In this document: positions 20,148-29,293 of the stretch, piece after piece | Layout: every line of letters begins with the position of its first letter | Numbering within the stretch: the first letter of the stretch is position 1 | DNA from: Parapedobacter composti | GTDB taxonomy: Bacteria > Bacteroidota > Bacteroidia > Sphingobacteriales > Sphingobacteriaceae | Reading direction: 5' to 3' | Length of the DNA: 64,000 nucleotides | Assembly: GCF_900112315.1 (NCBI RefSeq) | Contig: NZ_FOLL01000001.1 | Location: 248,001-312,000 of the forward strand | The notes under the pieces: generated by a model | The model's database searches: none | The model's input: the letters and a program-made list of their open reading frames with translations, nothing else | Told to the model about the DNA's origin: nothing | Program-made: the position numbers and the translations under genes

Positions 20148-22253
20148 CTATGCTGAACACGACACGCATTCGTCAATGGTCGATTTGCGTGTACGGGTAT
20201 AGTACAGTGATTTCAATCCAATTTTGTGGGCATAAATGTAGTACCTTGCCAAGTCGCGTGTCGTATCTTTTGAATTGGTATGTAAAATAGTAGAGATGCC
20301 TTGGTCGACATGCCGCTGGATCACCGATATGAGTCGCAGCACTTTCATCTGATCCATATCGTACGCCGATTTATAATAGAAGTAGTTTTCATTTGTTAGG
20401 TACGGCATGGGGTAATACGTGGTGCTGTCGCCATATTCGCGTACTTCGATAGTATCTACGATAGGCATTACCGATGCGGTGGCATTCATAATGTACGAGG
20501 TCGACTGGTTGGGTGCAATGGCGATGCGGTAGGCGTGGTAGACGCCGTGTTCCATGACCTGTTGTTTCAATACCTTCCAGTCTTCTTTGGTAGGAATGTC
20601 AATGCCGGCGAAGAGCTCGCTTACTTTGATGGTGGTAGGGAAGTAATCTTGTTTAGCATACTTATCGAAGTAGGAGCCGTCCGCGTAAGCTGTCTTTTCA
20701 AAGCCTTTGAATGTGGTTTTGCGTTCGCGGGCTATTTCCATGGAAGCTTGAAGCGAATAGTAGTTGACCATCATGAAAAAGACGTTGGCAAAGTCCATGG
20801 CTTCTTCGCTCTCGTACATGATGAAGTTCTTCGCAAGGTATCCGTGCAGGTTCATCGCGCCCAAGCCCACGCTGTGCAATTCGCGGTTGGCCTTTTGGAT
20901 AGACGGCACCATGGCAATGTCTGTTACGTCAGATACCATGGTGAGTGCGCGCATGGCGGTTTTGACTGCCTGTTCAATGCGCTTGTTGTCCATTACTGTT
21001 GCAATGTTGAGCGATCCTAAGTTACACGAGATGCCATAACGGATGGTGTCTTCCTGTCCATATATGTTAATATCTGACACCTCTGAAACTTGCATGATTT
21101 CTGTGCATAGGTTGGAAAATTTCACTTTTCCGATGCCATTCAGTGCATGCTGGCGGTTGGCGTTTTCCTTAAAAAAGATATAAGGATAGCCGCTTTCCTT
21201 TTGGATCTGAGCGATTTTAACCAGTAAGTGCCGGGCATTTACCTTCCGTTTCTTGATTTTCGGGTTGGTGATAAGTTCGTCATACATTTTATCCATATCC
21301 AGTTCATCAAGATACTGGCCATATTCCTGCATTACCGTGTGCGGGGAGATGAGGTAACATGGTTCGTCTTTGGCGGCCAGTTCCATGAACTTATCTGGCA
21401 CGATAACACCGATGGAAAGCGACTTGATGCGGACTTTTTCATCCACATTGATTTTTTTGCAATCCAGGAATTCCTCGATATCAGAGTGGAAGATGTTGAG
21501 GTATACAGCCCCCGCACCCGGGCGTTGGCCAAGCTGGTTGGCGTAAGAAAAAGTGTCTTCCAGGATCTTCATGATGGGCAGTACCCCGCCGGCACGCCCT
21601 TCAACCCCTTTGATGGCTTCGCCCCGGGCCCTGATTTTGGAAATGTTAAACGATACCCCGCCTCCAATGGACGACAGTTTCATCGCAGAATCCACAGCAT
21701 AACCGATGCCATTGAGGTTGTCTCCAATTTCGTCAAGGAAACATGAGACCAATTCGCCGGAACGCTTTTTTCCCGCATTGAGAAAGGTAGGTGTAGCGGG
21801 CTGGTATTCTTGGTTGATGAGCAGTTCGGCATATTGCAAGGCACGGTCTACGCCTTCGTGGCGTGCGAGGAAGAGGGAAACGGCCGCCACGCGATCCTCG
21901 TAGCGCTCCAAAAACTTCTCGCCGGAGTCGTCACGCAAGGCATAGCTCTGGAAGAACTTGAATGCACTCATGAACGAAGGAAACCGGAACTTCTTGGCGT
22001 TTATGAAGTTGTACACCCGCTCCATCTCTTCGAAGGTAAACCACTCATAGAAATTGATGTAGTAATTATGTTCGATGAGGTAATCTATCTTTTCCTTTAG
22101 CGTATAAAAGAATACCGTATTTTTATTGACGTATTCCAGAAAGTAAGCGCGTACGGCTTCCTTGTCCTTATGCAGGCTGAACTCGTCATCATGCTTGACC
22201 ATGATTTCGTTATTGAGCAAAATCCAGCTCTTGGCTACCTCGTTTGTTACCAT
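20148..22253 (-). CDS. nrdE: Ribonucleotide reductase class Ib, alpha subunit NrdE
   Basis: The catalytic subunit reducing ribonucleoside diphosphates. ATG 22253 (MVTNEVAKSW) gives 701 residues, the usual NrdE length; the open frame to 22436 is antisense-like extension over nrdI and is rejected. Active-site cysteines occur in LVSCFLDEIG, SNLCTEIMQ and ISCNLGSLN, and the C-terminal redox pair is C696/C699 in DECVSC. It lacks the long N-terminal ATP cone of class Ia. The start lies 44 bases inside the end of nrdI. Confidence 0.95.
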   Translation of the reverse strand: MVTNEVAKSWILLNNEIMVKHDDEFSLHKDKEAVRAYFLEYVNKNTVFFYTLKEKIDYLIEHNYYINFYEWFTFEEMERVYNFINAKKFRFPSFMSAFKFFQSYALRDDSGEKFLERYEDRVAAVSLFLARHEGVDRALQYAELLINQEYQPATPTFLNAGKKRSGELVSCFLDEIGDNLNGIGYAVDSAMKLSSIGGGVSFNISKIRARGEAIKGVEGRAGGVLPIMKILEDTFSYANQLGQRPGAGAVYLNIFHSDIEEFLDCKKINVDEKVRIKSLSIGVIVPDKFMELAAKDEPCYLISPHTVMQEYGQYLDELDMDKMYDELITNPKIKKRKVNARHLLVKIAQIQKESGYPYIFFKENANRQHALNGIGKVKFSNLCTEIMQVSEVSDINIYGQEDTIRYGISCNLGSLNIATVMDNKRIEQAVKTAMRALTMVSDVTDIAMVPSIQKANRELHSVGLGAMNLHGYLAKNFIMYESEEAMDFANVFFMMVNYYSLQASMEIARERKTTFKGFEKTAYADGSYFDKYAKQDYFPTTIKVSELFAGIDIPTKEDWKVLKQQVMEHGVYHAYRIAIAPNQSTSYIMNATASVMPIVDTIEVREYGDSTTYYPMPYLTNENYFYYKSAYDMDQMKVLRLISVIQRHVDQGISTILHTNSKDTTRDLARYYIYAHKIGLKSLYYTRTRKSTIDECVSCSA

Positions 22254-22623
22254 AATGTTTCCTTGCTTTAATAATACCGATAAATTCGTTAACGTCTTCG
22301 TTGGTTCCCGATAGCTCGAATTTAAACGCCAGCGGTATACCGTATTCGTTTGCAATCTTGTCCCCCGCCAGTGCAAAGTTGCTTCCCCAGTTCCGGTTTC
22401 CGCTTGAGGATACGGAGCGTAGATACGGGCTTGCATACTGCAGGAACGCTTTGGTAGTTTCCGGCACTTCCCCGAACCGTGTGGTGAACGTTACCAAATG
22501 CCCTTCATGCGTTACTTCTATATCCGGATGGATTTTTTGGATCATCCAGCCCGTCAATTCAGCCACTTTTTGCATGAACCGCTCCACGTTGCCCGTTTTG
22601 CTATCGTAATATATCCACTCCAT
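22210..22623 (-). CDS. nrdI: NrdI flavodoxin-like protein
   Basis: NrdI is an FMN protein that supplies the oxidant for assembling the manganese-tyrosyl radical cofactor of NrdF. The 137 residues start MEWIYYDSKTGNVERF, with the FMN phosphate-binding loop S/T-x-T-G-N. SSGNRNWGSNFALAGD is the conserved NrdI segment and FELSGTNEDV the C-terminal one. The C-terminal 14 codons overlap the nrdE start in another frame, suggesting translational coupling. Confidence 0.93.
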   Translation of the reverse strand: MEWIYYDSKTGNVERFMQKVAELTGWMIQKIHPDIEVTHEGHLVTFTTRFGEVPETTKAFLQYASPYLRSVSSSGNRNWGSNFALAGDKIANEYGIPLAFKFELSGTNEDVNEFIGIIKARKHYGNKRGSQELDFAQ

Positions 22624-22647
22624 GTTGCAAACCTTTTAGATGGTAAA

Positions 22648-22719
22648 CCCCCACGTGTCGAGGGGGCTTTTGTTGCTGTAAAACAGCCTATTGCTGACAA
22701 CGGCCTGCATAGCAGGCCG
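22648..22719 (-). other. Two hairpins between nrdH and nrdI
   Basis: A CCCCC/GGGGG stem (22648-22652 with 22662-22666) and a perfect CGGCCTGC-ATA-GCAGGCCG hairpin (22701-22719) fill the 117-base gap. Neither has a strong T tract in the direction of transcription, so they may set mRNA stability or partial read-through, not termination. Confidence 0.5.
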
Positions 22720-22740
22720 CAACTACTGGGATTGGGCTGT

Positions 22741-22977
22741 TTACTGCATCATGATAGCAGATAGTTCCTCCGGCTTGAACCCGATGATTCGCTGGGTTTC
22801 TTGACCTTGGTCCAGCACAATAACCGTAGGTACGGTGCGTACCTTGTATTGAATGGCCAATTCCGGTTTGTCAAACGGATTTACTTTTTCGTAAGTGATA
22901 CCCTTGCGGTCAAGAAATTCGGACACTTGATTGCAAGGTGCACAGTCGTTTTTTTCAAATTTAATAATCCGTGTCAT
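22741..22977 (-). CDS. nrdH: NrdH-like thioredoxin/glutaredoxin-family protein
   Basis: A 78-residue redoxin likely to be electron donor to NrdE. ATG 22977 (MTRIIKFEKND) is chosen; the frame from 23004 adds nine residues lacking family character. The redox motif is C12-A-P-C15, and YKVRTVPTVIV carries the cis-proline. The C-terminus differs from enterobacterial NrdH, so a general thioredoxin-like role is possible. It is first in the nrd operon. Confidence 0.85.
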   Translation of the reverse strand: MTRIIKFEKNDCAPCNQVSEFLDRKGITYEKVNPFDKPELAIQYKVRTVPTVIVLDQGQETQRIIGFKPEELSAIMMQ

Positions 22978-23112
22978 AGCGATAAGTTTTATATTCAACA
23001 CCAAACCGGTTTCCGAGAGTCTTTCGGACAGCCGGTAATTTTACCCGTAGTGGTTGGTAAGTTGAAGCCTTGAACAAATATCAGCTATTTAAATCGGGCG
23101 CGGTAGCAATTG

Positions 23113-23236
23113 TTATCAACAGATGTTGAATTATTCACATTGTGGATAATTTTTGTGAGGTTGATTTTCGTTAAGTTTTTGGTAATGAGTCGTTTGTTTT
23201 GATGCTTTGATTTCTTTTGTCGCGTGACGTGGATAA
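23113..23236. promoter_or_regulatory. Cluster of DnaA-box-like sites upstream of the nrd operon
   Basis: Four nine-base sites match TTATCCACA: TTATCAACA (23113-23121, one mismatch), TTATTCACA (23131-23139, fits TTATnCACA), TGTGGATAA (23141-23149, perfect, reverse) and CGTGGATAA (23228-23236, one mismatch, reverse). The second and third form an inverted pair one base apart. T-rich sequence follows. The whole 324-base gap 22978-23301 has no gene. DnaA boxes are known upstream of E. coli nrdAB, so control of nrd by DnaA is one reading. An origin-like element is another. Confidence 0.55.
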
Positions 23237-23301
23237 CTGTCCGGCTATTTCGGTATATTTATTGCATCAATTACAGGTTATGCTAAGGAGTCGATTTTGG
23301 C

Positions 23302-24534
23302 TTAAATAAGATATTCAAATAACGTTGGATCTTTGTTCACTTCCTTGAAATCAAAACGGTGTTCACGCATCCGTTCAACTAATTGAGGATAGTCTTCAGC
23401 CTTTTGCAGTTCAACACCCACTAAAGCCGGTCCGCGCTCACGCTGGGTTTTCTTGATGAACTCGAATCGGGTGATGTCGTCATGTGGTCCGAGCACTTCA
23501 TTAACAAACAGCTTGAGCGCACCAGGACGCTGTGGAAAGCGGACAATAAAATAATGCTTTAACCCTTCATAGAGCAGCGAAAGTTCCTTGATTTCGCCCA
23601 TCCTATCAATGTCGTTGTTGCCGCCGCTCAAGATACATACCACTGTTTTGCCCCTGATTTCATCTTGGTAGCCATCCAACGCAGCGATGGCGAGTGCACC
23701 TGCTGGTTCGGCTACGATGGCGTCTTTATTATATAGTTCGAGAATAGTTGTGCATATTTTCCCTTCCGGGACGAGATGGACACCATCTAACAATTGACTG
23801 CAGTATTGATAAGTGAGGTTACCGATACGTTTTACTGCGGCGCCATCAACGAAACGGTTGATTTCATCGAGTGTTATCGGGCCGCCGTGTGCCAACGCGG
23901 CCTTTAACGATGGGGCGCCCTCGGGTTCCACTCCGAACAATCGGATGCGGGACTTTGCATTGCGCAGATAGGTGCCGGTTCCGGAGGCCAGTCCGCCACC
24001 CCCAATAGGGATAATTACGATGTCGGTATCCGGTTGGTCACGCAGGATTTCTACCCCTACCGTGCCCTGTCCTTCAATGATGTCCAGGTCATCAAACGGG
24101 TGGATGAAAGTCAGTTCATGTTTGGCGCAATATGCCAAGGCTGTTTGCTGGCAGTCGTCAAACGTATCGCCTGTAAGTACAATTTCAATATAGCCATTGC
24201 CAAACATTTCGGTTTGATTGATTTTCTGCTTTGGGGTAGGGCTCGGCATAAAGATAACGCCTTTGATACCCAGTTTTTTGCATGAGAAAGCCACGCCTTG
24301 GGCGTGATTTCCAGCGCTGGCGCAAACTACTCCCTTGGAACGTTCGGCATCGGTCAGTTTACTGATTTTGTTGTAAGCACCCCGCAGTTTATATGAACGT
24401 ACGAGTTGGAGATCCTCTCGCTTGATGTATACCGATGCACTATACTTTTCCGATAGCCGCTGGCTGAATTGCAAAGGGGTAGGATTAATTACCCCTTTTA
24501 AGCGGTCAGCTGCCGATTCGATGGCTTGGTTCAT
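23302..24534 (-). CDS. ilvA: Threonine ammonia-lyase (threonine deaminase)
   Basis: This PLP enzyme converts threonine to 2-oxobutyrate, the entry to isoleucine. ATG 24534 gives 410 residues and overlaps the leuB stop as ATGA. The PLP lysine is K49 in SYKLRGAYNKI, and IGGGGLASG binds the cofactor phosphate. The C-terminal ACT-like regulatory region is the short type (HYFIVRFPQRPGALKLF), so feedback inhibition by isoleucine is likely. It is the last gene of the branched-chain operon. Confidence 0.95.
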   Translation of the reverse strand: MNQAIESAADRLKGVINPTPLQFSQRLSEKYSASVYIKREDLQLVRSYKLRGAYNKISKLTDAERSKGVVCASAGNHAQGVAFSCKKLGIKGVIFMPSPTPKQKINQTEMFGNGYIEIVLTGDTFDDCQQTALAYCAKHELTFIHPFDDLDIIEGQGTVGVEILRDQPDTDIVIIPIGGGGLASGTGTYLRNAKSRIRLFGVEPEGAPSLKAALAHGGPITLDEINRFVDGAAVKRIGNLTYQYCSQLLDGVHLVPEGKICTTILELYNKDAIVAEPAGALAIAALDGYQDEIRGKTVVCILSGGNNDIDRMGEIKELSLLYEGLKHYFIVRFPQRPGALKLFVNEVLGPHDDITRFEFIKKTQRERGPALVGVELQKAEDYPQLVERMREHRFDFKEVNKDPTLFEYLI

Positions 24535-25622
24535 TGCACGGATGCTGCAATTCCTGTAGCGAGGCTTACTTGTGCAGCCAGCCAATCACCGACTTCGCTG
24601 GTTTTATAGGCTTTATTATTGCCAGCCAGATCCTCGGTAACTAGTCCTTCAGCCAGTGATTGGTTGACCACGTCGCGGATGAGTGCGGCCTCTTTTTTAA
24701 GCCCGAACGCATCTTCAAACATCATGGCTGCAGAAAGCACGGTGGCCAGCGGATTGGCAATGTCTTTACCAGCGGCTTGCGGGTAAGAGCCATGGATGGG
24801 TTCAAATAGGGAAGTATGGATGCCGATAGAGGCCGAAGGCATTAAACCCATGGAACCAGAAATTACCGACGCTTCATCTGTGAGAATATCGCCGAACAGG
24901 TTTTCGGTAATCAACACATCATACGATGACGGCCATTGTACAAGACGCATAGCCACCGCATCGACAAATTCGTAGCTGACCGTTACTTCGGGGAATTCTC
25001 TTTCCATATCCTGCACTGTTTCCCGCCATAGGCGTGAACTCTCCAGCACGTTTGCTTTATCTACACAGCATAGCTTTTTGCGCCTGTTCATTGCCATTTC
25101 AAAGCCCAGTTTGGCCAATCGCCGTACCTCATCGCGCGTATAAGTACACGTGTCGAAGGCGGTTTCGCCGCCATCTTTACGGCCGCGTTCACCGAAGTAA
25201 ATACCGCCGGTCAGTTCACGGAGGATAATCAAATCTGTTCCTTCGATACGCTCGCGTTTCAAAGGCGAATTATCGATTAGGGAAGGGAACGTGAAGGTAG
25301 GTCGTACGTTGGCAAACAAGCCAAGTTTTTTGCGCATTTTCAGCAGTCCCTGCTCGGGGCGCACGGGAGCTTTAGGGTCGTTGTCGTAACGGGGATGGCC
25401 GATTGCACCAAACAATACCGCATCCGCAGCCATACATATTTCGTGTGTCGATTCGGGGTACGGATCACCAACTTCATCTATGGCCGCAGCTCCTGTTAAT
25501 CCGAAGGTCCAGTTTACTTGGTGGCCGAACTTGACGGCCACTGCATCCACTACTTTTACCGCCTGTTCAACCACTTCCGGTCCGATTCCATCGCCAGGCA
25601 ACAGCGCTATATTCAATTTCAT
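24531..25622 (-). CDS. leuB: 3-isopropylmalate dehydrogenase
   Basis: The enzyme oxidises and decarboxylates 3-isopropylmalate to 2-ketoisocaproate with NAD. It has 363 residues. LPGDGIGPEVV and the substrate/NAD segment EPIHGSYPQAAGKDIANPLA are diagnostic. LeuB-type enzymes can also take the methylmalate intermediate of the citramalate route, relevant because a citramalate-synthase-like gene lies directly upstream. Its TGA overlaps the ilvA ATG. Confidence 0.96.
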   Translation of the reverse strand: MKLNIALLPGDGIGPEVVEQAVKVVDAVAVKFGHQVNWTFGLTGAAAIDEVGDPYPESTHEICMAADAVLFGAIGHPRYDNDPKAPVRPEQGLLKMRKKLGLFANVRPTFTFPSLIDNSPLKRERIEGTDLIILRELTGGIYFGERGRKDGGETAFDTCTYTRDEVRRLAKLGFEMAMNRRKKLCCVDKANVLESSRLWRETVQDMEREFPEVTVSYEFVDAVAMRLVQWPSSYDVLITENLFGDILTDEASVISGSMGLMPSASIGIHTSLFEPIHGSYPQAAGKDIANPLATVLSAAMMFEDAFGLKKEAALIRDVVNQSLAEGLVTEDLAGNNKAYKTSEVGDWLAAQVSLATGIAASVQ

Positions 25623-25669
25623 TGTGTAAAGTTAAAAGTCAATGTAAAAAAAAACAAAAGTATCTTTGT

Positions 25670-27220
25670 TTATGCATGCGTAGCTTCCAGTTGCTCTACG
25701 TGCAGGATGATGTTAAGCATTTTCTGGGTGGCCTTTATGGCCGACACAGTTTGATCGGAATCCAATCCCCGTGTTGAAAATGTCCGGTCGCCCGCCTCCC
25801 AGGTGATAGTCGTTTCGCAGAGCGCGTCCGAGCTACTTCCGGGGGCAATGCGTACGTTATAATCCACCAAGCTGGGCAGCCGGATGTTGTTTTTTGAATA
25901 TGCCATCGTCAGCGCGTTCATGAAGGCGTCGAACTGTCCGTCGCCTTGGGCATGTTCTTCAAAAAGCTGGTCATTGATGCGCACGGCAATGGTTGCTGAA
26001 GGGCGGAGGCCTTTGGCGTGAGTCAACACATAGGACTCTATCAGAATTTTTTCTTCATGCGCCTTTGTAGCCAATACGTCGGAAATAATATAAGGCAAAT
26101 CTTCCGTAGTGACCGTTTCCTTTTTGTCACCGAGTTCGATGACCCGTTGCGTTACTTTCTTCAGATCGTCTTCATTCAGCTTAAGGCCGAGTTCCTGCAA
26201 GTTTTTTTCTATGTTGGCCTTTCCGGAAGTCTTCCCCAGCGCATATTTGCGTTTGCGGCCAAATCGCTCGGGCAATAGGTCATTGAAGTACAGGTTCTTT
26301 TTATTGTCGCCATCGGCATGGATACCCGCCGTTTGGGTAAATACGTTATCGCCAACGATGGGCTTGTTTGCAGGTATCCTTACACCGGAAAAGTTTTCCA
26401 CCAATTTGCTAACGGTATAGATGGCCGATTCATTCACGCCGATGACAGTGCTGGCGAGAAAATCATTGATAACAGCTACTGTGCTGGCTAAAGGAGCGTT
26501 GCCGGCCCGTTCGCCCATGCCGTTGACGGTAAGGTGCAGGCCGTTGACACCGGCTTTGACTGCTTCAAGCACATTCGCAGTACCGAGATCGTAGTCGTTG
26601 TGCGCATGGAAATCGAAGTGCACCTGCGGATAGCGAGCCCGTAAGTCTGTAATATACTCGAACGTTTGGGCAGGGGTAAGTACGCCAAGCGTGTCGGGTA
26701 GCATAATGCGTTTAACGGGTTGTGTTACAAGGAAATCCAGGTACTGTAATACATAATCTGGAGAATGACGCATCCCGTTGCTCCAATCCTCCAGGTATAC
26801 GTTGGTGGCCATTCCGTGTTTCACCGCCTGCTCGATGACGTCTGCTACCTCCTCGAAATGTTGCTGAGGCGTTTTCCGTAGCTGGTACTTTAGGTGGTTC
26901 AGCGATCCTTTGGTCAGCAGATTCTGTACCTTTACTCCTGTTTGTTGCATCCACTCGATGGATATTCCACCATCCACAAAGGAAAGGACCTCGATGCGAT
27001 CCAAACAGCCGTTTCGGGCCGCCCATTGGGCGATGAGCTTTACGGCCTCAAATTCCCCCTGTGACACGCGGGCGGAGGCCACCTCTACGCGGTCGACCCG
27101 GAGTTCTTCCAGCAGTAACTGGGCTATTGTGAGTTTTTCAGAAACCGAGAACGACACGCCCGAGGTTTGTTCACCGTCGCGCAGTGTCGTATCCATGATT
27201 TCGATTTTCCTGCTTTCCAT
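25670..27220 (-). CDS. cimA: Probable (R)-citramalate synthase, Leptospira type
   Basis: A DRE-TIM synthase with C-terminal LeuA-type regulatory domain, 516 residues. It is a paralogue of the leuA product in the same operon and differs in the acceptor pocket. R14-D15 (TTLRDGE), L79, L102, Y142 and E144 fall where I recall the pyruvate-binding R16-D17, L81, L104, Y144 and E146 of Leptospira citramalate synthase, and VYLEDWSNG is shared. H. HNDYD and GIHADGD complete the metal/active site. The reaction would be pyruvate plus acetyl-CoA to citramalate, processed by LeuCD and LeuB to 2-oxobutyrate. A second isopropylmalate synthase is the alternative reading. Confidence 0.78.
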   Translation of the reverse strand: MESRKIEIMDTTLRDGEQTSGVSFSVSEKLTIAQLLLEELRVDRVEVASARVSQGEFEAVKLIAQWAARNGCLDRIEVLSFVDGGISIEWMQQTGVKVQNLLTKGSLNHLKYQLRKTPQQHFEEVADVIEQAVKHGMATNVYLEDWSNGMRHSPDYVLQYLDFLVTQPVKRIMLPDTLGVLTPAQTFEYITDLRARYPQVHFDFHAHNDYDLGTANVLEAVKAGVNGLHLTVNGMGERAGNAPLASTVAVINDFLASTVIGVNESAIYTVSKLVENFSGVRIPANKPIVGDNVFTQTAGIHADGDNKKNLYFNDLLPERFGRKRKYALGKTSGKANIEKNLQELGLKLNEDDLKKVTQRVIELGDKKETVTTEDLPYIISDVLATKAHEEKILIESYVLTHAKGLRPSATIAVRINDQLFEEHAQGDGQFDAFMNALTMAYSKNNIRLPSLVDYNVRIAPGSSSDALCETTITWEAGDRTFSTRGLDSDQTVSAIKATQKMLNIILHVEQLEATHA

Positions 27221-27223
27221 GTG

Positions 27224-27820
27224 TTATAAGGGAAGGGTTTCCGCAAAGCGCTGTATATCGGATTTGATGTTAAGCAAGTAGTCGATATCATCGAATCCAT
27301 TCATCATGTTACCCTTTTTGTAGCTGTTGATATCAAACGATTCTTTTTCACCGGTAGCCAACAGGGTAACGGTCTGTTCGGGCAGGTTTACCTCCAATTC
27401 GGTATCCGGATTGGCATAAATTGCCGCGAATATCCTTTCAAGGAATTCAGGGCTTATCTGCACAGGCAGCACACCGATGTTGAGGCAGTTGCCACGGAAA
27501 ATGTCGGCGAAAAAGCTGGATATCACGCACCGGAAGCCATAGTCATAAATAGCCCATGCAGCGTGTTCACGGGAGGAACCCGAGCCGAAATTTTTTCCGC
27601 CGACAAGGATTTTTCCCTTGAATGTGGGATCATTCAATACAAAATCCTGCTTAGGGGTATTGTCGGGATTATACCTCCAATCGCGGAAGAGGTTGTCGCC
27701 AAAGCCTTTGCGTTCGGTGGCTTTCAGGAAACGTGCTGGGATGATTTGGTCAGTATCTACGTTCTCTATAGGAAGCGGTACCGCCGTGCTTTTCAATATG
27801 GTGAAACTATCGTATGCCAT
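27224..27820 (-). CDS. leuD: 3-isopropylmalate dehydratase small subunit
   Basis: The small subunit of isopropylmalate isomerase, 198 residues. Characteristic segments are ENVDTDQIIPARFLK and GGKNFGSGSSREHAAWAI, the swivelling-domain signature. It lies between leuC (three-base gap) and the citramalate-synthase-like gene (three-base gap), so the heterodimer subunits are made together. Confidence 0.97.
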   Translation of the reverse strand: MAYDSFTILKSTAVPLPIENVDTDQIIPARFLKATERKGFGDNLFRDWRYNPDNTPKQDFVLNDPTFKGKILVGGKNFGSGSSREHAAWAIYDYGFRCVISSFFADIFRGNCLNIGVLPVQISPEFLERIFAAIYANPDTELEVNLPEQTVTLLATGEKESFDINSYKKGNMMNGFDDIDYLLNIKSDIQRFAETLPL

Positions 27821-27823
27821 TTT

Positions 27824-29224
27824 CTATTGTTGTAAAAGGGTTCTCGGATCGGTTACTTTTCCAGTTACGGCTGCCGCAGCGGCTACCAGCGGGCTGGCCA
27901 GCAATGTGCGTGCTCCCGGCCCTTGGCGGCCTTCAAAGTTGCGGTTTGAGGTGCTTACAGCGTATTTCCCGGCGGGAATTTTATCTTCGTTCATTGCCAG
28001 GCAGGCCGAACATCCGGGTTGGCGTAGCGTAAAACCCGCCTCGGTCAGAACCTCAAGGATACCCTCTTTCTTAATTTGTTCTTCCACCACGTGTGAACCC
28101 GGCACAAGCCATACGGTGACATCATCAGCCTTGCGCTTGCCCTTTACGAGTGAAGCGAATGCACGGAAATCTTCTATGCGGCCATTGGTGCAGCTTCCCA
28201 CGAACACGTAATCTACTTTCTTGCCCATCATCGGTTCACCTTCATGAAAGCCCATGTAGCCCAACGACTTTTCAAAGGTCGCTTTTGCTTCTGTTACTTG
28301 TTCAGCTTTTGGAATTTCCCGTGTAATACCAATGCCCATACCCGGATTAGTGCCGTAGGTGATCATGGGCTCGATTTCTGATGCGTCAAAGGTGAATTCT
28401 TTATCAAATGTGGCGTCGTTGTCCGTTTTCAGGGTTTTCCAATATTCCATGGCTTTGTCCCAGTCGGCACCTTTCGGGCTGAACTCCCTGTCTTTGATGT
28501 AATTGAACGTGGTCTCATCCGGAGCAATCATTCCACCACGGGCGCCCATCTCGATGCTTAGGTTGCAGACTGTCATCCGGCCCTCCATGCTCATCTGTTC
28601 AAATACGTCGCCCGCATATTCCACGAAATGCCCGGTAGCCCCCGAGGTGGTCAGTTTAGCGATGATAAACAGCGCTACATCTTTAGGCAATACTCCTTTG
28701 CCTAGCGTTCCGTTGATGGTGATACGCATTTTCTTGGGTTTAGGCTGCATGATGCATTGAGTTGCAAGCACCATTTCCACTTCCGATGTGCCGATACCAA
28801 AGGCTATGGCGCCGAAAGCACCGTGCGTAGACGTATGGGAATCGCCGCACACAATGGTGGCTCCCGGTTGGGTAATGCCATTTTCCGGCCCTATCACGTG
28901 TACAATGCCATTTTTATAGTGGCCTAATCCCCAATGCCTGATTCCGTGTTCGCGCGTGTTTTCTTCGAGCGCTTTCAGTTGATTAGCAGATAAGGGGTCC
29001 TGCACTGGCAGGTGTTGATTGAGCGTTGGTGTATTGTGGTCGGCTGTGGCGAAGGTACGTTCGGGGTACAGCACCTTAATGCCGCGTTTTTTTAGTCCAA
29101 GGAACGCCACGGGGCTGGTCACTTCATGAATCAAGTGACGGTCAATGAACAATACATCTGGCCCCCCTTCGATCTTGCGCACCACATGTGCATCCCATAC
29201 CTTATCAAATAATGTCTTACTCAT
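27824..29224 (-). CDS. leuC: 3-isopropylmalate dehydratase large subunit
   Basis: The aconitase-family [4Fe-4S] subunit that isomerises 2- to 3-isopropylmalate; 466 residues. Cluster ligands are in FVGSCTNGR and [25 protein letters not shown] is the aconitase signature. It is probably also able to process citramalate, as in other CimA organisms. leuA lies 69 bases upstream. Confidence 0.97.
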   Translation of the reverse strand: MSKTLFDKVWDAHVVRKIEGGPDVLFIDRHLIHEVTSPVAFLGLKKRGIKVLYPERTFATADHNTPTLNQHLPVQDPLSANQLKALEENTREHGIRHWGLGHYKNGIVHVIGPENGITQPGATIVCGDSHTSTHGAFGAIAFGIGTSEVEMVLATQCIMQPKPKKMRITINGTLGKGVLPKDVALFIIAKLTTSGATGHFVEYAGDVFEQMSMEGRMTVCNLSIEMGARGGMIAPDETTFNYIKDREFSPKGADWDKAMEYWKTLKTDNDATFDKEFTFDASEIEPMITYGTNPGMGIGITREIPKAEQVTEAKATFEKSLGYMGFHEGEPMMGKKVDYVFVGSCTNGRIEDFRAFASLVKGKRKADDVTVWLVPGSHVVEEQIKKEGILEVLTEAGFTLRQPGCSACLAMNEDKIPAGKYAVSTSNRNFEGRQGPGARTLLASPLVAAAAAVTGKVTDPRTLLQQ

Positions 29225-29293
29225 TTTGTATAGTTGTTGTTTTCGTTTTTTTAGCTTTATATACGTTTAAGCGTTATGCTATAATGCCCGCAG

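Noticed and set aside
22254..22436. 61-residue N-terminal extension of NrdE
   Set aside because: It is the third-frame reading of nrdI; NrdE proteins begin at the MVTNEVAKSW position.
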